Part shown: one piece after another, positions 1-8,775 of the stretch
Position numbering within the stretch: position 1 is the first letter of the stretch
Layout of the letters: each line of letters opens with the position of its first letter
DNA from: Leptobrachium leishanense
Lineage: Eukaryota; Chordata; Amphibia; Anura; Megophryidae
Reading direction: 5' to 3'
Assembly: GCA_009667805.1 (NCBI GenBank)
Contig: CM019064.1
Location: forward strand, 276,377,662 to 276,441,661
Length of the DNA: 64,000 nucleotides
The notes under the pieces: generated by a model
Seen by the model: only the letters and a program-made list of their open reading frames with translations
What the model was told of the DNA's origin: nothing
Databases searched by the model: none
Made by a program: the position numbers and the translations under genes

Positions 1-97
1 GACTTGCATTGAGTTCGGTTCGTGTTCGCGTTCGAACTCAAACTTTTTGAAATTGTTCGAATGTGAACTGAACACGGGGGTGTTCGGCTCATCCCTA
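1..97 (+). mobile_element. Right end of a hAT transposon (copy 3)
   Basis: This stretch is rich in TTCG and GAAC words and ends in GTTCGGCTCATCCCTA. It matches the right terminus of the hAT at 7,108-15,730, which ends GTTCGTCTCATCCCTA. The element enters from the left of the window, so its body and left target duplication cannot be seen. Only the subterminal region and terminal inverted repeat are present. Confidence 0.7.
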
Positions 98-310
98 GTC
101 AGAATCAGCAACACTTTCAGAACCAGCAGCAGTACTGTTGTGAGACCCAGCAGCACTCTGTCAGACCCTGCAGCTGCACTCTTGTCAGAACCAGCAACAG
201 CTCTGTTGTCAGAACCAGCAAGAGCACTCTTGTCAGAACCAGTAATAGCACTCTTGTCAGAACCAGAAGCTGTACTCTTGCCGGAACCAGCAGCACTCTG
301 TAAGAAGTAG
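98..310. repeat. 24-bp minisatellite
   Basis: A motif close to TGTCAGAACCAGCAACAGCT is repeated every 24 bp, about eight times, with substitutions increasing to the left. Because 24 is a multiple of three, the array reads as an open frame of an eight-residue repeat around LLSEPA. That frame is a by-product of the array and I do not call it a gene. Confidence 0.85.
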
Positions 311-537
311 ATAATAATAATGTCAGAAACAAATGGAAGGTAAAGAAAAATCCTGTGAAAGAGTAGCAGTTAGTTATTATATACCGAGATATACAAATTA
401 ACGGACAGTATGCAGTGCAAATCTCCCTCGACTACCTAATAATGAACTTTCATGTTTTCACATTATTGTACTTCTTAACATCAAGACTGGCATTTCTTTT
501 TTAGTTTTAAGTCATTAGGTGACTTCGTCACTTGGAT

Positions 538-1063
538 TGAAATAGACTTCAACCAGTCTTGTTCTCGGATGCCTGCGTGTGCCCAAATGGTGGAAGAGGG
601 CAATCAATTATAGTGCGCACTGAAAGAAATGACACAGACCACGAATAGCTCTATGTAGCCTTTCTTGGACAAGACAAGTGACCTCTCTGTTCTTTATTGA
701 AATGATACATGCTTTATACCAGTTTAGTGCGTAAGCGGAAACAGGGTGTTAGGTAATATTTTAATTAGCGTCAACATAAAAATTGCACACATACAGATTG
801 ATCCTAAAAAAAAATGAAAATCAAATATCAGCTTTTTCCAAATGTCAAATTACTTTGCGTCTTTATCAAAGTCAGCTTTTTTTCTGATCATCAAGGGAGT
901 TAGCCATGTTCAAATTTAAATTTAGCTTGTTCAGGATGTCCAGCACCCATCTCTTTGCGTCAAAAAGAGGAACCACGTGACTTGTGGTTTTGCAATCTGC
1001 CGGAATAGTAAAGTAAGCAAAATACAATTTAATTCTCTCTGTAAAAGACATTTTAAAAGACAT
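538..1063 (-). repeat. Retroviral 3' LTR, promoter-distal part
   Basis: This is the U3 (most), R and U5 part of the 3' LTR, aligned to 19,991-20,515. On the minus strand TATAAA (713-718) is followed closely by AATAAA (693-698). The rest of the LTR lies at 5,030-5,132, beyond the nested retrotransposon. The break is next to GACAT (1,059-1,063), which recurs at 5,030-5,034. Confidence 0.9.
872..1063 (-). CDS. Short ORF inside U3 of the 3' LTR
   Basis: A 63-codon frame begins MSFKMSFTERIKLYF and includes DAKRWVLDILNKLN. The same frame is open at 20,324-20,515 in the other LTR, with four amino-acid differences. It lies upstream of the LTR TATA box, so it is in U3. Some betaretroviruses carry a U3 gene, but I see no similarity to one. 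The WV-x-D-x-L-x-x-LN stretch loosely recalls the C-terminal helix of chemokines, but the conserved cysteine pattern is absent and I give that little weight. The nested retrotransposon sits directly upstream of this ATG. Function unknown; it may be chance. Confidence 0.35.
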   Translation of the reverse strand: MSFKMSFTERIKLYFAYFTIPADCKTTSHVVPLFDAKRWVLDILNKLNLNLNMANSLDDQKKS

Positions 1064-1065
1064 TA

Positions 1066-2101
1066 TGACGGAATGGGATGTTGTTCCGCCTGCGGGTGTG
1101 CTCTATCTGCGTGCCCCGGCGCTTACCGCTGGCCCGACTACCGAGTGACACGGCACTCGGCGTCTCGTGCGGCCTGGCGTGACCCTGGGGAAGGGTTAGC
1201 GGGCGGTGGAGGGGACCCCTGCCTAGAACCAGCCCGACCACTGAGCCATACAGTACTCAGCGTCTCGAGCAGCTGGTTCACTGACCTTGTGGGAGGTGGA
1301 GTACGTCTGCGGGCGGCCGGCCGATTACGGGGATCAGATCTCTTCCGGCAAATATTCGGATCTGATTGCGGAGGACTTTCGGATCTTGGATGGATGTAGC
1401 TTCGGATCTTGCAGGATCGGCAGAGTCTTCGGATCTTACCGCAGTCCCTCGCAATACCGAAGCGCGGTACACGGCCGCGCCCTTCGGATCGGATCTCGGG
1501 CTAATAGTCTGAGAATCGAACACCATACGCTGCGCCTCTGTCCTGATGCGAGATGCAGGCACAGAGCGCTCGGTTCGGTTCGGATCGACTGGGACACCGT
1601 ACCCTGAGACCGCGGGGGATACTCAGATGATGAAGTACGGCGGAGAAATAAAGACATCAGACGAGGCTGGATGCACTGGTAAATCTGGCTTTATTATTCA
1701 CAGCTCAGGCATTTATCAACTTTACACAAATTATAATACAATGGGAATCCCTGCCCGCCCTCACCGGACCCATTGGCCGTTGCAGTTCGGGGAGTCGCTG
1801 ATTCGGACCGGATGGTCCGAATCGGCCATTTTACGATTCGAACCGGATGGTTCGAATCGGCCATTTTCTGATTCGAATATCTGATTGCAACCACGAGGCA
1901 ATCGGAAAATGGCGGCGGGCAAGGCAGACAAAGGGAACACATTTCACAATCAACGGGGAACACTGTATTACACCACACATACCCACATCTAATAAAAAGT
2001 ACTGCAAAACTCTGTGCGTGCCACCGCACCTAAGTGTTCATGGCCAAATCCATGTCCTTGTGCACCGCCCCTGGCTGAGGGTGCTGGGCCATTCCGTGAC
2101 A
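1066..2101 (-). repeat. 3' LTR of the gag-only retrotransposon (1,036 bp)
   Basis: In its own direction it starts TGTCACGG and ends CATTCCGTCA. A 495-bp segment (1,258-1,752) is absent from the other LTR. This segment holds the minus-strand AATAAA at 1,690-1,695. Around 1,797-1,870 there are two 36-bp units containing dyads such as CCGAACCATCCGG, which could be protein-binding sites. Confidence 0.85.
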
Positions 2102-2118
2102 CTCCTCCCCCTCCCCCA
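2102..2118 (-). other. Polypurine tract of the gag-only retrotransposon
   Basis: On the minus strand CTGGGGGAGGGGGAGGAG directly precedes TGTCACGG. This is the expected plus-strand priming site just upstream of a 3' LTR, and it fixes the orientation of the element. Confidence 0.8.
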
Positions 2119-2427
2119 GTTCGACGCACCTGGTCTGACCCCACCGGGTCATACCGGGGAAGTCGGTGCTCCCAGGCCCGTAGTCTGTCTGGGGAGGCCG
2201 GGCCACCAGGCTTCTCCATTTGGCCTTGCGGCCGTGCCAGCTTGGTCGGGGCCCCACGTCCTTAGGGTTACCCCGGCTGGGCGAAAGGACATATGTCTGG
2301 GGAGGAGTACCTCCTGTGTCCCCTCCAGGGTTATCGCTCACCCGGGGAAAACGGGTGCTAACTGCACGCGCCCCGGGTGCCCAGGTCAGCCGTTGGAAAG
2401 AGCCGTGGCTGCGTGAGGCCTCCGAGC

Positions 2428-3190
2428 CAAAGGGTTGCAAAGATGGGCAGAGGCCAGCGGCGCTCTGCCCCGTTGCCAGCTCTTCTGCTGGAGAGGCAGG
2501 TACGGAAACGGCAACCGAGGGGACAAATGGGGTCAAACCCGGCTGCTCTTCCTGGCAGCCGAAGAGGGGAATAAATAGCTGCAACGGCAGTCGCACGGGG
2601 TCATCCTCGCTCTGCCCTCGGGGCAAATTGGAGGAATGGGCAGAGGCCAGCGGCGCTCTGCCCCGTTGTCAGCTCTTCCGCTGGGTGGAGATCTCCTTGC
2701 GGGAGGATGGTTTCTTCCCCCCCCGGGGCAATCAACGGCTGCGCACAACCCAGCCCGGGGGAACCATCTGTCTGCTCCACCTGGCAGACTGTGGGCAGTG
2801 GGCAGGGGCCAGCGGCACTCGGCCCCGTTGCCACCTCCTCCCCTGGACCCGTGGCCTCGGCCACCCTGTCCGCTTGCGGGGTGAAAGGGGTAATCTTTTC
2901 TGCCGAGTGAGGATCCCCTTGCAAGAGGATGGTTTCTTCACCCCCCGGGACCATCAAGGGCTGCTCACAGCCCCGCCCAGGAGAACCATCCGTCCGCTCC
3001 TCCTGGCAGACCGTGGGTAGTGGGCAGAGGCCAGCGGCGCTCTGCCCCGTGGCCAGCTCTTCCGCTGGTTGGAGGACAACTCTCTTGGCGTCGGTGAGTG
3101 GACAGAGGCCAGCGGCGCTCTGCCCCGTTGCCAGCTCCCCCGCTGGACCCGTGGCCTCGGCCACCCTGTCCGCTTGCGGGGTGAAGGGGT
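2428..3190. repeat. Irregular internal repeats of the gag-only retrotransposon
   Basis: A core near GAGGCCAGCGGCGCTCTGCC recurs about five times at uneven spacing. Longer blocks are also duplicated: one beginning GGATGGTTTCTTC recurs after about 223 bp, and one around CCGTGGCCTCGGCCACCCTG after about 300 bp. The repeats extend into the end of the gag-like frame and account for overlapping open frames on both strands. Confidence 0.75.
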
Positions 3191-4435
3191 AACTTCCTCT
3201 GCTGGGACCCCCACGGGCACCCATGGGACCGCCTCGGCCTCCCATAAGTCCCAGACCTGGGGCCGGTCGACTTCTCCCGCCGACCCGTCCCAGCACGGGG
3301 AACTCAGGCTCGACCGCGGAGCGCCGTCCAACAATCTTCGGTAGGCCACCTCGAGCTCCCACTCTCGCTCTGCTAGGGACTCCAGTTCCTCGAACACCGA
3401 GTCCCTGATGTCGGACGGGAGCTCCAGCTCCCGTCGCTCCAGAATCTCCTCCAATCGCTCTTCGGTCTCTTCACCGAACCCGGGGTCTGCGGCCATGCTC
3501 TCGTAGAGCAGCCCCGTGCCTCCGTAGCGGGGCCCGGCGGTGGAGGTGCCATCAATAGGGCGCGTTGTCGGAGGGGCGGTTAGCCACCGGAGCGCGCGGT
3601 ACGCGGCGTCCAGCACGATCTCCTGTTGCACCAGACTCTGGAGCTCGGCCTCCCACTCCTCTGGGGCCCGACCTTGCAGGAGCGCTGCTCGCACATCGTA
3701 CTGCACCCGGAGAACGACAGCGTTGGAGGGAACATACACACCATGGCAGTCCCTCTCATGGTTCAGGGCCTCGTACCAGAGTTCCTCTGTGGACCCCTGG
3801 TCCCGATCCAGGCCCTCCTGCAGCCTTCTTGACAACACAACCTCTATGTCAGCGAAGGTGCCGGCACAGGAGCACCGCTCCTCGACGGGGAATGTGGCGT
3901 CCTCAGATGCAGCTCCAGGCGAGCTGAAAGTCTCCATCCGAGGGTCGTTGGGAAGTGTGATGTCCCCAATACAGGCTCCAGGCGAGCTGTCAGTCCCGAA
4001 AGGGTAGTCACTGGGGTTTGCAGAGTCCCAGGGTGAAGCTCCAGTCGAGCTGTAAGCCTCGACCCAGGGTTCCACGGGGTAGGGTTCGGGGTTAAAATAT
4101 TCAGGCTCTGCTCCGCGGAGCTCTGCCAACCGCAGCTCGTGCTGGCGGTCCTTTTCTCGCTCGACTTCCCGGTAAACCTCCCGAATCACGTCGTATCTGT
4201 CCGCCGCCGCTGGGGCATCTCCGAGCAGGGCAATCCGACGCCGCACCTCTCTGAGGCAAGCATCCTCCTCCACCTCTGCGTGGACAGGGCTGGGGACGGG
4301 CGTCGTCACCCTGTTCTGATCCATCCTGGTCAGCTCCTTAATCAGAGTTTTCCGGTTCTTATTACCCGGCATTCCTCCCCGGTTCTCCAACATCCCACGC
4401 AGGGTGTCCCGGTTGTAGTGGGTGTACACCACCAT
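2954..4435 (-). CDS. Gag-like protein, SAP-like N-terminus
   Basis: The ORF has 493 codons. Its ATG lies 33 bp downstream of the primer site, which supports this start. Residues 1-40 (TLRGMLENRGG then KTLIKELTRMD) look like a short SAP-type helix pair, as in the N-terminus of some retrotransposon Gag proteins. An acidic, charged middle follows, with an alpha-helical stretch (EEWEAELQSLVQQEIVLDAAYRALRWL) at about 255-285. The last 70 residues are arginine-rich and come from the DNA repeats, with RGRAPLAS occurring twice. No zinc knuckle is visible. It probably forms the particle that packages the element RNA. Function is inferred from position; I recognise no close named relative. Confidence 0.6.
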   Translation of the reverse strand: MVVYTHYNRDTLRGMLENRGGMPGNKNRKTLIKELTRMDQNRVTTPVPSPVHAEVEEDACLREVRRRIALLGDAPAAADRYDVIREVYREVEREKDRQHELRLAELRGAEPEYFNPEPYPVEPWVEAYSSTGASPWDSANPSDYPFGTDSSPGACIGDITLPNDPRMETFSSPGAASEDATFPVEERCSCAGTFADIEVVLSRRLQEGLDRDQGSTEELWYEALNHERDCHGVYVPSNAVVLRVQYDVRAALLQGRAPEEWEAELQSLVQQEIVLDAAYRALRWLTAPPTTRPIDGTSTAGPRYGGTGLLYESMAADPGFGEETEERLEEILERRELELPSDIRDSVFEELESLAEREWELEVAYRRLLDGAPRSSLSSPCWDGSAGEVDRPQVWDLWEAEAVPWVPVGVPAEEVTPSPRKRTGWPRPRVQRGSWQRGRAPLASVHSPTPRELSSNQRKSWPRGRAPLASAHYPRSARRSGRMVLLGGAVSSP

Positions 4436-4467
4436 GGCGTAGGTCTCCTAGGGGCCTGCAGAGAGCG

Positions 4468-4485
4468 ATCCCACCGCTGCCACCA
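4468..4485 (-). other. Primer binding site, leucine tRNA type
   Basis: The minus strand reads TGGTGGCAGCGGTGGGAT. This complements the 3' end of vertebrate tRNA-Leu (AAG/UAG group) as I remember it. It lies one to three bases beyond the 5' LTR, as expected for a reverse-transcription primer site. Confidence 0.75.
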
Positions 4486-4488
4486 GTA

Positions 4489-5029
4489 TGACGGAATGGG
4501 ATGTTGTTCCGCCTGCGGGTGTGCTCTATCTGCGTGCCCCGGCGCTTACCGCTGGCCCGACTACCGAGTGACACGGCACTCGGCGTCTCGTGCGGCCTGG
4601 CGTGACCCTGGGGAAGGGTTAGCGGGCGGTGGAGGGGACCCCTGCCTAGAACCAGCCCGACCACTGAGCCATACAGTACTGCCCGCCCTCACCGGACCCA
4701 TTGGCCGTTGCAGTTCGGGGAGTCGCCGATTCGGACCGGATGGTCCGAATCGGCCATTTTCCGATTCGAACCGGATGGTTCGAATCGGCCATTTTCCGAT
4801 TCGAATATCTGATTGCAACCACGAGGCAATCGGAAAATGGCGGCGGGCAAGGCAGACAAAGGGAACACATTTCACAATCAACGGGGAACACTGTATTACA
4901 CCACACATACCCACATCTAATAAAAAGTACTGCAAAACTCTGTGCGTGCCACCGCACCTAAGTGTTCATGGCCAAATCCATGTCCTTGTGCACCGCCCCT
5001 GGCTGAGGGTGCTGGGCCATTCCGTGACA
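4489..5029 (-). repeat. 5' LTR of the gag-only retrotransposon (541 bp)
   Basis: It is nearly identical to the two outer parts of 1,066-2,101 but lacks the 495-bp segment at 1,258-1,752. The junction is at 4,680/4,681, where CAGTACT runs directly into GCCCGCCCTC. It also lacks the AATAAA of the other LTR. Confidence 0.85.
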
Positions 5030-5132
5030 GACATTAATTAATTTCAGTACTTAAAGCCGTACAAACATATACTCAAATGTGCATTTTTCTATTTGTCATT
5101 ATTAAAGCAGGTACATATTCTTGTCCATAACA
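5030..5132 (-). repeat. Retroviral 3' LTR, 5' portion
   Basis: This matches 20,511-20,613 and starts TGTTATGG on the minus strand. It joins 538-1,063 once the nested element and the repeated GACAT are removed. Confidence 0.9.
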
Positions 5133-5150
5133 GTCCCCCCTAAAAATACA
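5133..5150 (-). other. Retroviral polypurine tract
   Basis: The minus strand reads TTTTTAGGGGGGAC immediately before the LTR start. This is the plus-strand primer of the endogenous retrovirus. Confidence 0.75.
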
Positions 5151-5306
5151 CATTTCTCAAGTGTCCCCTTGGAGACGAGCTGTGCCTTATCCGTACCCCT
5201 AGAGTCTTGCCAGCCATCTCTTCTCTTCACCGAGGTTGAGACGAATAGGCCCTATTGGCACTAATCCCCTTTGTAGTCGGACTTGGGCTTGGTCAAGACT
5301 GGTGGG

Positions 5307-6904
5307 TCAGGATTCAGGTCTACAACTCATCTTGCAATGGGTCACAGACCTTGTCCATAGACAAGCCAAGGGGGTGCATGGACGCGAACTCTCAGGTTGG
5401 TGTCTCACCACAAGTTGTAGGTTAGCATAAGAGTTTTCAATGTCCTCTCCAGCTTCCCCACATACGTGGCTAAGCATAACAGGGGTAGTGGATTCCACAG
5501 TTTTTTCTACTACTTTTTTAATGCAGGGCAAAACACAACATCCAATTACCGCCAACAGAACCATTGCTACCAGGATAACTATCCCTATTTGTGCGAGGAT
5601 CTGCTGCCAGCCACTCATCCAACTAAAATACTCATCTCATGGGTCAGTAACTTCAGAATTTCTCTTTAGTTCCTCAGACAGGTCTTCCAGTTGTTTAATG
5701 GCTTTAGTGACCTTACCAGTGGGGCCTGTGTTTTCCGGGATAAAGGTACAACAGGAGGCACCTGTACCTTTTAGCATCTTACAGTCCCCACCCCACTCTG
5801 CCAGTATCATATCCAGGGCCATGCGATTCTGGAAGGTCATTGCAGAGGTAGGGCCTAGCTGGTCAGCCAAACCCTGGAGGGCATCTCGAGTATAGTTTAC
5901 AAACGTCTGCTGATTGTAATAGATGTAGTTAATCCAATCAACATTTTTATTGATGGTTATCATGGGGATTAATGACTCGAATACTGCCTTTAACTGGTCT
6001 CTAGCTTTGAATTCATCAGGCACCCCCCTTGGGACTCCTATGACATCTATGTAGACATGTGGGTCGAAACTTCCAGGTACGGGTTTCGCCTCTCTCCTTT
6101 GTCTAGCGAGGCCGGGGGTGGGGGCTATTTGAAGATCATCATAAAAGGGCAGGATGTGGAGGGGTATGATGGCTTTAGCCAGAGCACACTCACTTTCCCA
6201 TTTACCTACCAGGCGGGAGCGGATTCGCATATCACCGCAGATCCAATAAACATTCCCCAGGGACACCACCTGGTCTTGCACTTTCTCCTTCTCCACGGCG
6301 CTGTACCGCGTACAATAACCTTCTGTGAAGTTCCCAACCACCCGGCCACCGGTCCCCCAAGAGGAGTAACTGGTGTAGTTCCCGGGGTAGATGGTGATAC
6401 TCTCTGTTGGCTTGGAGTTTTGTGTCTGGAGGGGGTATTTGGACTTCCATTCTTCAAAGTATCGTGATTTAGGGTGTTGTTGGTAAACAAACTGAGAAAA
6501 CATTCCTCAATATCCTCTGGGATATTATGAGGTACAGTACCTAGATGAGGCCTAGCACTGCCACACACATAGCAATTGGTCCTGTTGTGGGACTGAATTT
6601 CTCCATTTCTCCAGATACACTGCAAGCGGGGGCCTGGGCATGGGGTAACATCACAATAGTTAAAGGTATAGGTTGCCACTCGAGTGTTAGAGGAATTATA
6701 CCAGAAAGTGGTTAGTCTATTTTCGCCAGCAGCAGCAATCTGGGGTCCCATGACATTGGCATTGCCCACCTGTTGTCCTATGACAATGCCCACCTGTTCC
6801 CCCCCGGCCTGTTGCACTACGATAGCGGCCGCCTGATTCACTGTGATATCTAACAGTTCCCCCTCAATCCGCACTCCCCAAATGAGAATGATATACACGA
6901 TCAT
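5307..6904 (-). pseudogene. env: Retroviral envelope gene, broken
   Basis: The frame opens with an ATG at 6,904 and a hydrophobic signal-like start (MIVYIILIWG). The surface part has several N-glycosylation sites (NSS, NRT, NNT, NYT) and a CG-x-W-type cysteine region. A furin-like RQRR marks the surface/transmembrane boundary near 6,100. The transmembrane part has a heptad-like stretch, then CKMLKGTGASCC, a C-x9-CC arrangement where C-x6-CC is usual for gamma-type envelopes. A membrane anchor (IGIVILVAMVLLAVIGC) and short tail follow. There are at least two breaks: a frameshift near 6,440-6,510 and an in-frame TGA at 5,637-5,639 before the anchor. It would therefore make no full-length envelope. 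Confidence 0.85.
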
Positions 6905-7107
6905 GGTTGGGTTGCTGTCTGGTCCATTTATGGTGTACAGGTCTTTTTACAGTGGGAAGCGTGAATCCAGGTGGATTTTCCTTCCAGCTTCACCGAGGTT
7001 GTTGTTGTGAGGAGGACCTGGTAAGGGCAGGCTCCAGTGGTGTTTTCTCAAAGGAACTACTTAACCAGCACCCAATCTCCCGGGCCCAGTTGATGAGTGC
7101 CGTCGGT
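6905..7107 (-). pseudogene. pol: Pol: integrase C-terminal domain fragment
   Basis: Read with small frame changes, this segment encodes the SH3-like C-terminal domain of a gammaretrovirus-type integrase. Visible words are LGPGDWVLVK, then YQVLLTTTT and WIHASHCKK. It ends just before the env ATG. The hAT inserted at 7,107/7,108 separates it from the integrase core at 15,739 onward. A stop follows WVLVK. Confidence 0.75.
7100..7107. other. Left 8-bp target duplication of the large hAT
   Basis: CCGTCGGT here matches CCGTCGAT at 15,731-15,738 with one change. An 8-bp duplication is typical of hAT insertion. Confidence 0.8.
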
Positions 7108-7402
7108 TTGGGATGAGCTGTTCGGTTTGGACAGTTCGGAGTTCGGGCCGAACTTAGCCTGTTCGGTTAGATTGCGAACTCCGAACGTTTCCGGGTGTTC
7201 GGAGCAAGTTCGACCACAATGCATCACAATGGCCCACAATGCATTTTCCCACTGGCCTGAAACTCGTAATTGGCTACAGCCTTGCACCTGACCACAGGTC
7301 TGGTGCAAGACAGGTTCAACAGTATGCCAATCACGGCTCAGAGTTCTGATTGGGCAAATTTTGCCCAATCATGGGCTCACAGAGCTAAGTCCCGCAGCAC
7401 AC

Positions 7403-7409
7403 TATATAA
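7403..7409 (+). promoter_or_regulatory. TATA box of the hAT element
   Basis: TATATAA lies about 295 bp inside the left end and is conserved in the second copy (reverse complement near 59,175-59,181). It is the likely core promoter of the transposase transcript, about 1.37 kb upstream of the first ATG. The tandem arrays lie between, so they would be in a leader or intron. Confidence 0.5.
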
Positions 7410-7534
7410 GGTTTCCATGCATAGCTTCAGCACGCATTTGAGAGGAGATTTCATAGGAGATTGTTGTTCTGTGTTCTTACTGCCGGTCTGCCACGCTACT
7501 GTGGGGGTCTTGGGGGTCTCATTTCTACCAAATA

Positions 7535-8240
7535 TCTGGAAATTTAGGTGATGTGTGTCTTGTCACTGTGCCTGCAAGTATTTTGGGGGTTACAAATTTC
7601 TTTAAAACATTTGTGAATTGAGGTGATCTTCTGTGTCTTGTCACTGTGCCAGCAAGTATTTTGGGGGTTACAAATTTCTTTAAAACATTTGTGAATTGAG
7701 GTGATCTGCCTCTTGTCACACAGTCAGTACCACGCAGTATTTTGGGGGTCACTAATTTTTACTAAATATCTGGGAATCGAGGTGATCTGTCTCTTGTCAC
7801 TGCCAGCAAGTATTTCGGGGGTCACAAATTTCTCCAAAACATTTGGGAATTGAGGTGATCTGTGTCTTGTCACACAGCCAGTGCCACGCAGTATTTTGGG
7901 GGTCGCTTATTTTACTAAATATCTGGGAATTGAGGTGATCTGTCTCTTGTCACTGCCAGCAAGTATTTTGGGGGTCACTAATTTCTACAAAATATTTGGG
8001 AATTGAGGTGATCTGTCTCTTGTCACTGCCAGCAAGTATTTCGGGGGTCACAAATTTCTCCAAAACATTTGGGAATTGAGGTGATCTGTGTCTTGTCACA
8101 CAGCCAGTGCCACGCAGTATTTTGGGGGTCGCTTATTTTACTAAATATCTGGGAATTGAGGTGATCTGTCTCTTGTCACTGCCAGCAAGTATTTTGGGGG
8201 TCACTAATTTCTACAAAATATTTGGGAATTGTTATAATCC
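7535..8240 (+). repeat. About 73-bp tandem array in the hAT leader
   Basis: The unit contains GCAAGTATTTTGGGGGTCAC and GGGAATTGAGGTGATCTGT. About nine copies alternate between a 73-bp form and a longer form with CACACAGCCAGTGCCACGCAG-like text. A block of three units (about 225 bp) is itself duplicated, starting near 7,795 and 8,020. The second hAT copy has only three or four units (58,790-59,060). Confidence 0.85.
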
Positions 8241-8254
8241 GTGTGTTCTCACTG

Positions 8255-8690
8255 GCTGCCACACATCAGGGGGTCTCACTGATTTATAGTAGGTTTCTGA
8301 GATTTGTAATCTGTGGCTTCTCACTGCCACCCATCAAGGGGTCTCACTGATTTATAGGAGGTTTCACTGCCACCCATCAAGGGGTCTCACTGATTTATAG
8401 GAGGTTTCACTGCCACCCATCAAGGGGTCTCACTGATTTATAAGAGGTTTCTGAGATTTGTAATCTGTGGCTTCTCACTGTCACCCATCAGGGGGTCTCA
8501 CTGATTTATAGGAGGTTTCACTGCCACCCATCAAGGGGTCTCACTGATTTATAAGAGGTTTCTGAGATTTGTAATCTGTGGCTTTTCACTGCCACCCATC
8601 AGGGGGTCTCACTGATTTATAGGAGGTGTCTGAGATTTGTAATCTGTGTCTTGTCACTGGCTGCCAGCTATCAGGGTGTCTCACTGAGTT
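8255..8690 (+). repeat. 43-bp tandem array in the hAT leader
   Basis: The core unit includes GGGGTCTCACTGATTTATAG and CACTGCCACCCATCA. Some copies carry an extra GAGATTTGTAATCTGTGGCT. It follows the 73-bp array directly. The second copy has only a trace of it, near 58,750. Confidence 0.8.
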
Positions 8691-8775
8691 ATACCAGAGT
8701 TCTTTAAATCTTTAATCATTATATACCAGAGTTGAATCAGAGTTCTGTATATATTTAATCTATATATCACTCACC

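Larger units (their letters stand above)
1064..5029 (-). mobile_element. Non-autonomous gag-only LTR retrotransposon
   Basis: The element has two LTRs (1,066-2,101 and 4,489-5,029), a primer site, one gag-like ORF and a polypurine tract. Its internal part is only about 2.4 kb and shows no protease, reverse transcriptase or integrase. It is inserted in the 3' LTR of the endogenous retrovirus, flanked by GACAT on both sides. That repeat is 5 bp if the LTR ends in TA and 7 bp (GACATTA) if it ends in CA. Aligned LTR parts differ at only a few positions, which points to recent insertion. Mobility would depend on enzymes from a partner element. A Ty3/gypsy-type partner is my guess, from the 5-bp duplication and leucine primer. 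Confidence 0.85.

Noticed and set aside
47..310. 87-codon frame with LLSEPA repeats
   Set aside because: It is a translation of a 24-bp minisatellite and begins inside a hAT end.
534..537. Perfect target duplication for the endogenous retrovirus
   Set aside because: GGAT and GGAA differ at one of four bases; I report it only as possible.
872..1063. Identification of the U3 frame as a chemokine or superantigen gene
   Set aside because: Only a short helix-like stretch is suggestive. The cysteine pattern, signal peptide and known U3-gene features are missing.
7535..8690. Regularly spaced repeats resembling a CRISPR array
   Set aside because: Units are contiguous tandem copies without unique spacers, in a vertebrate hAT transposon.
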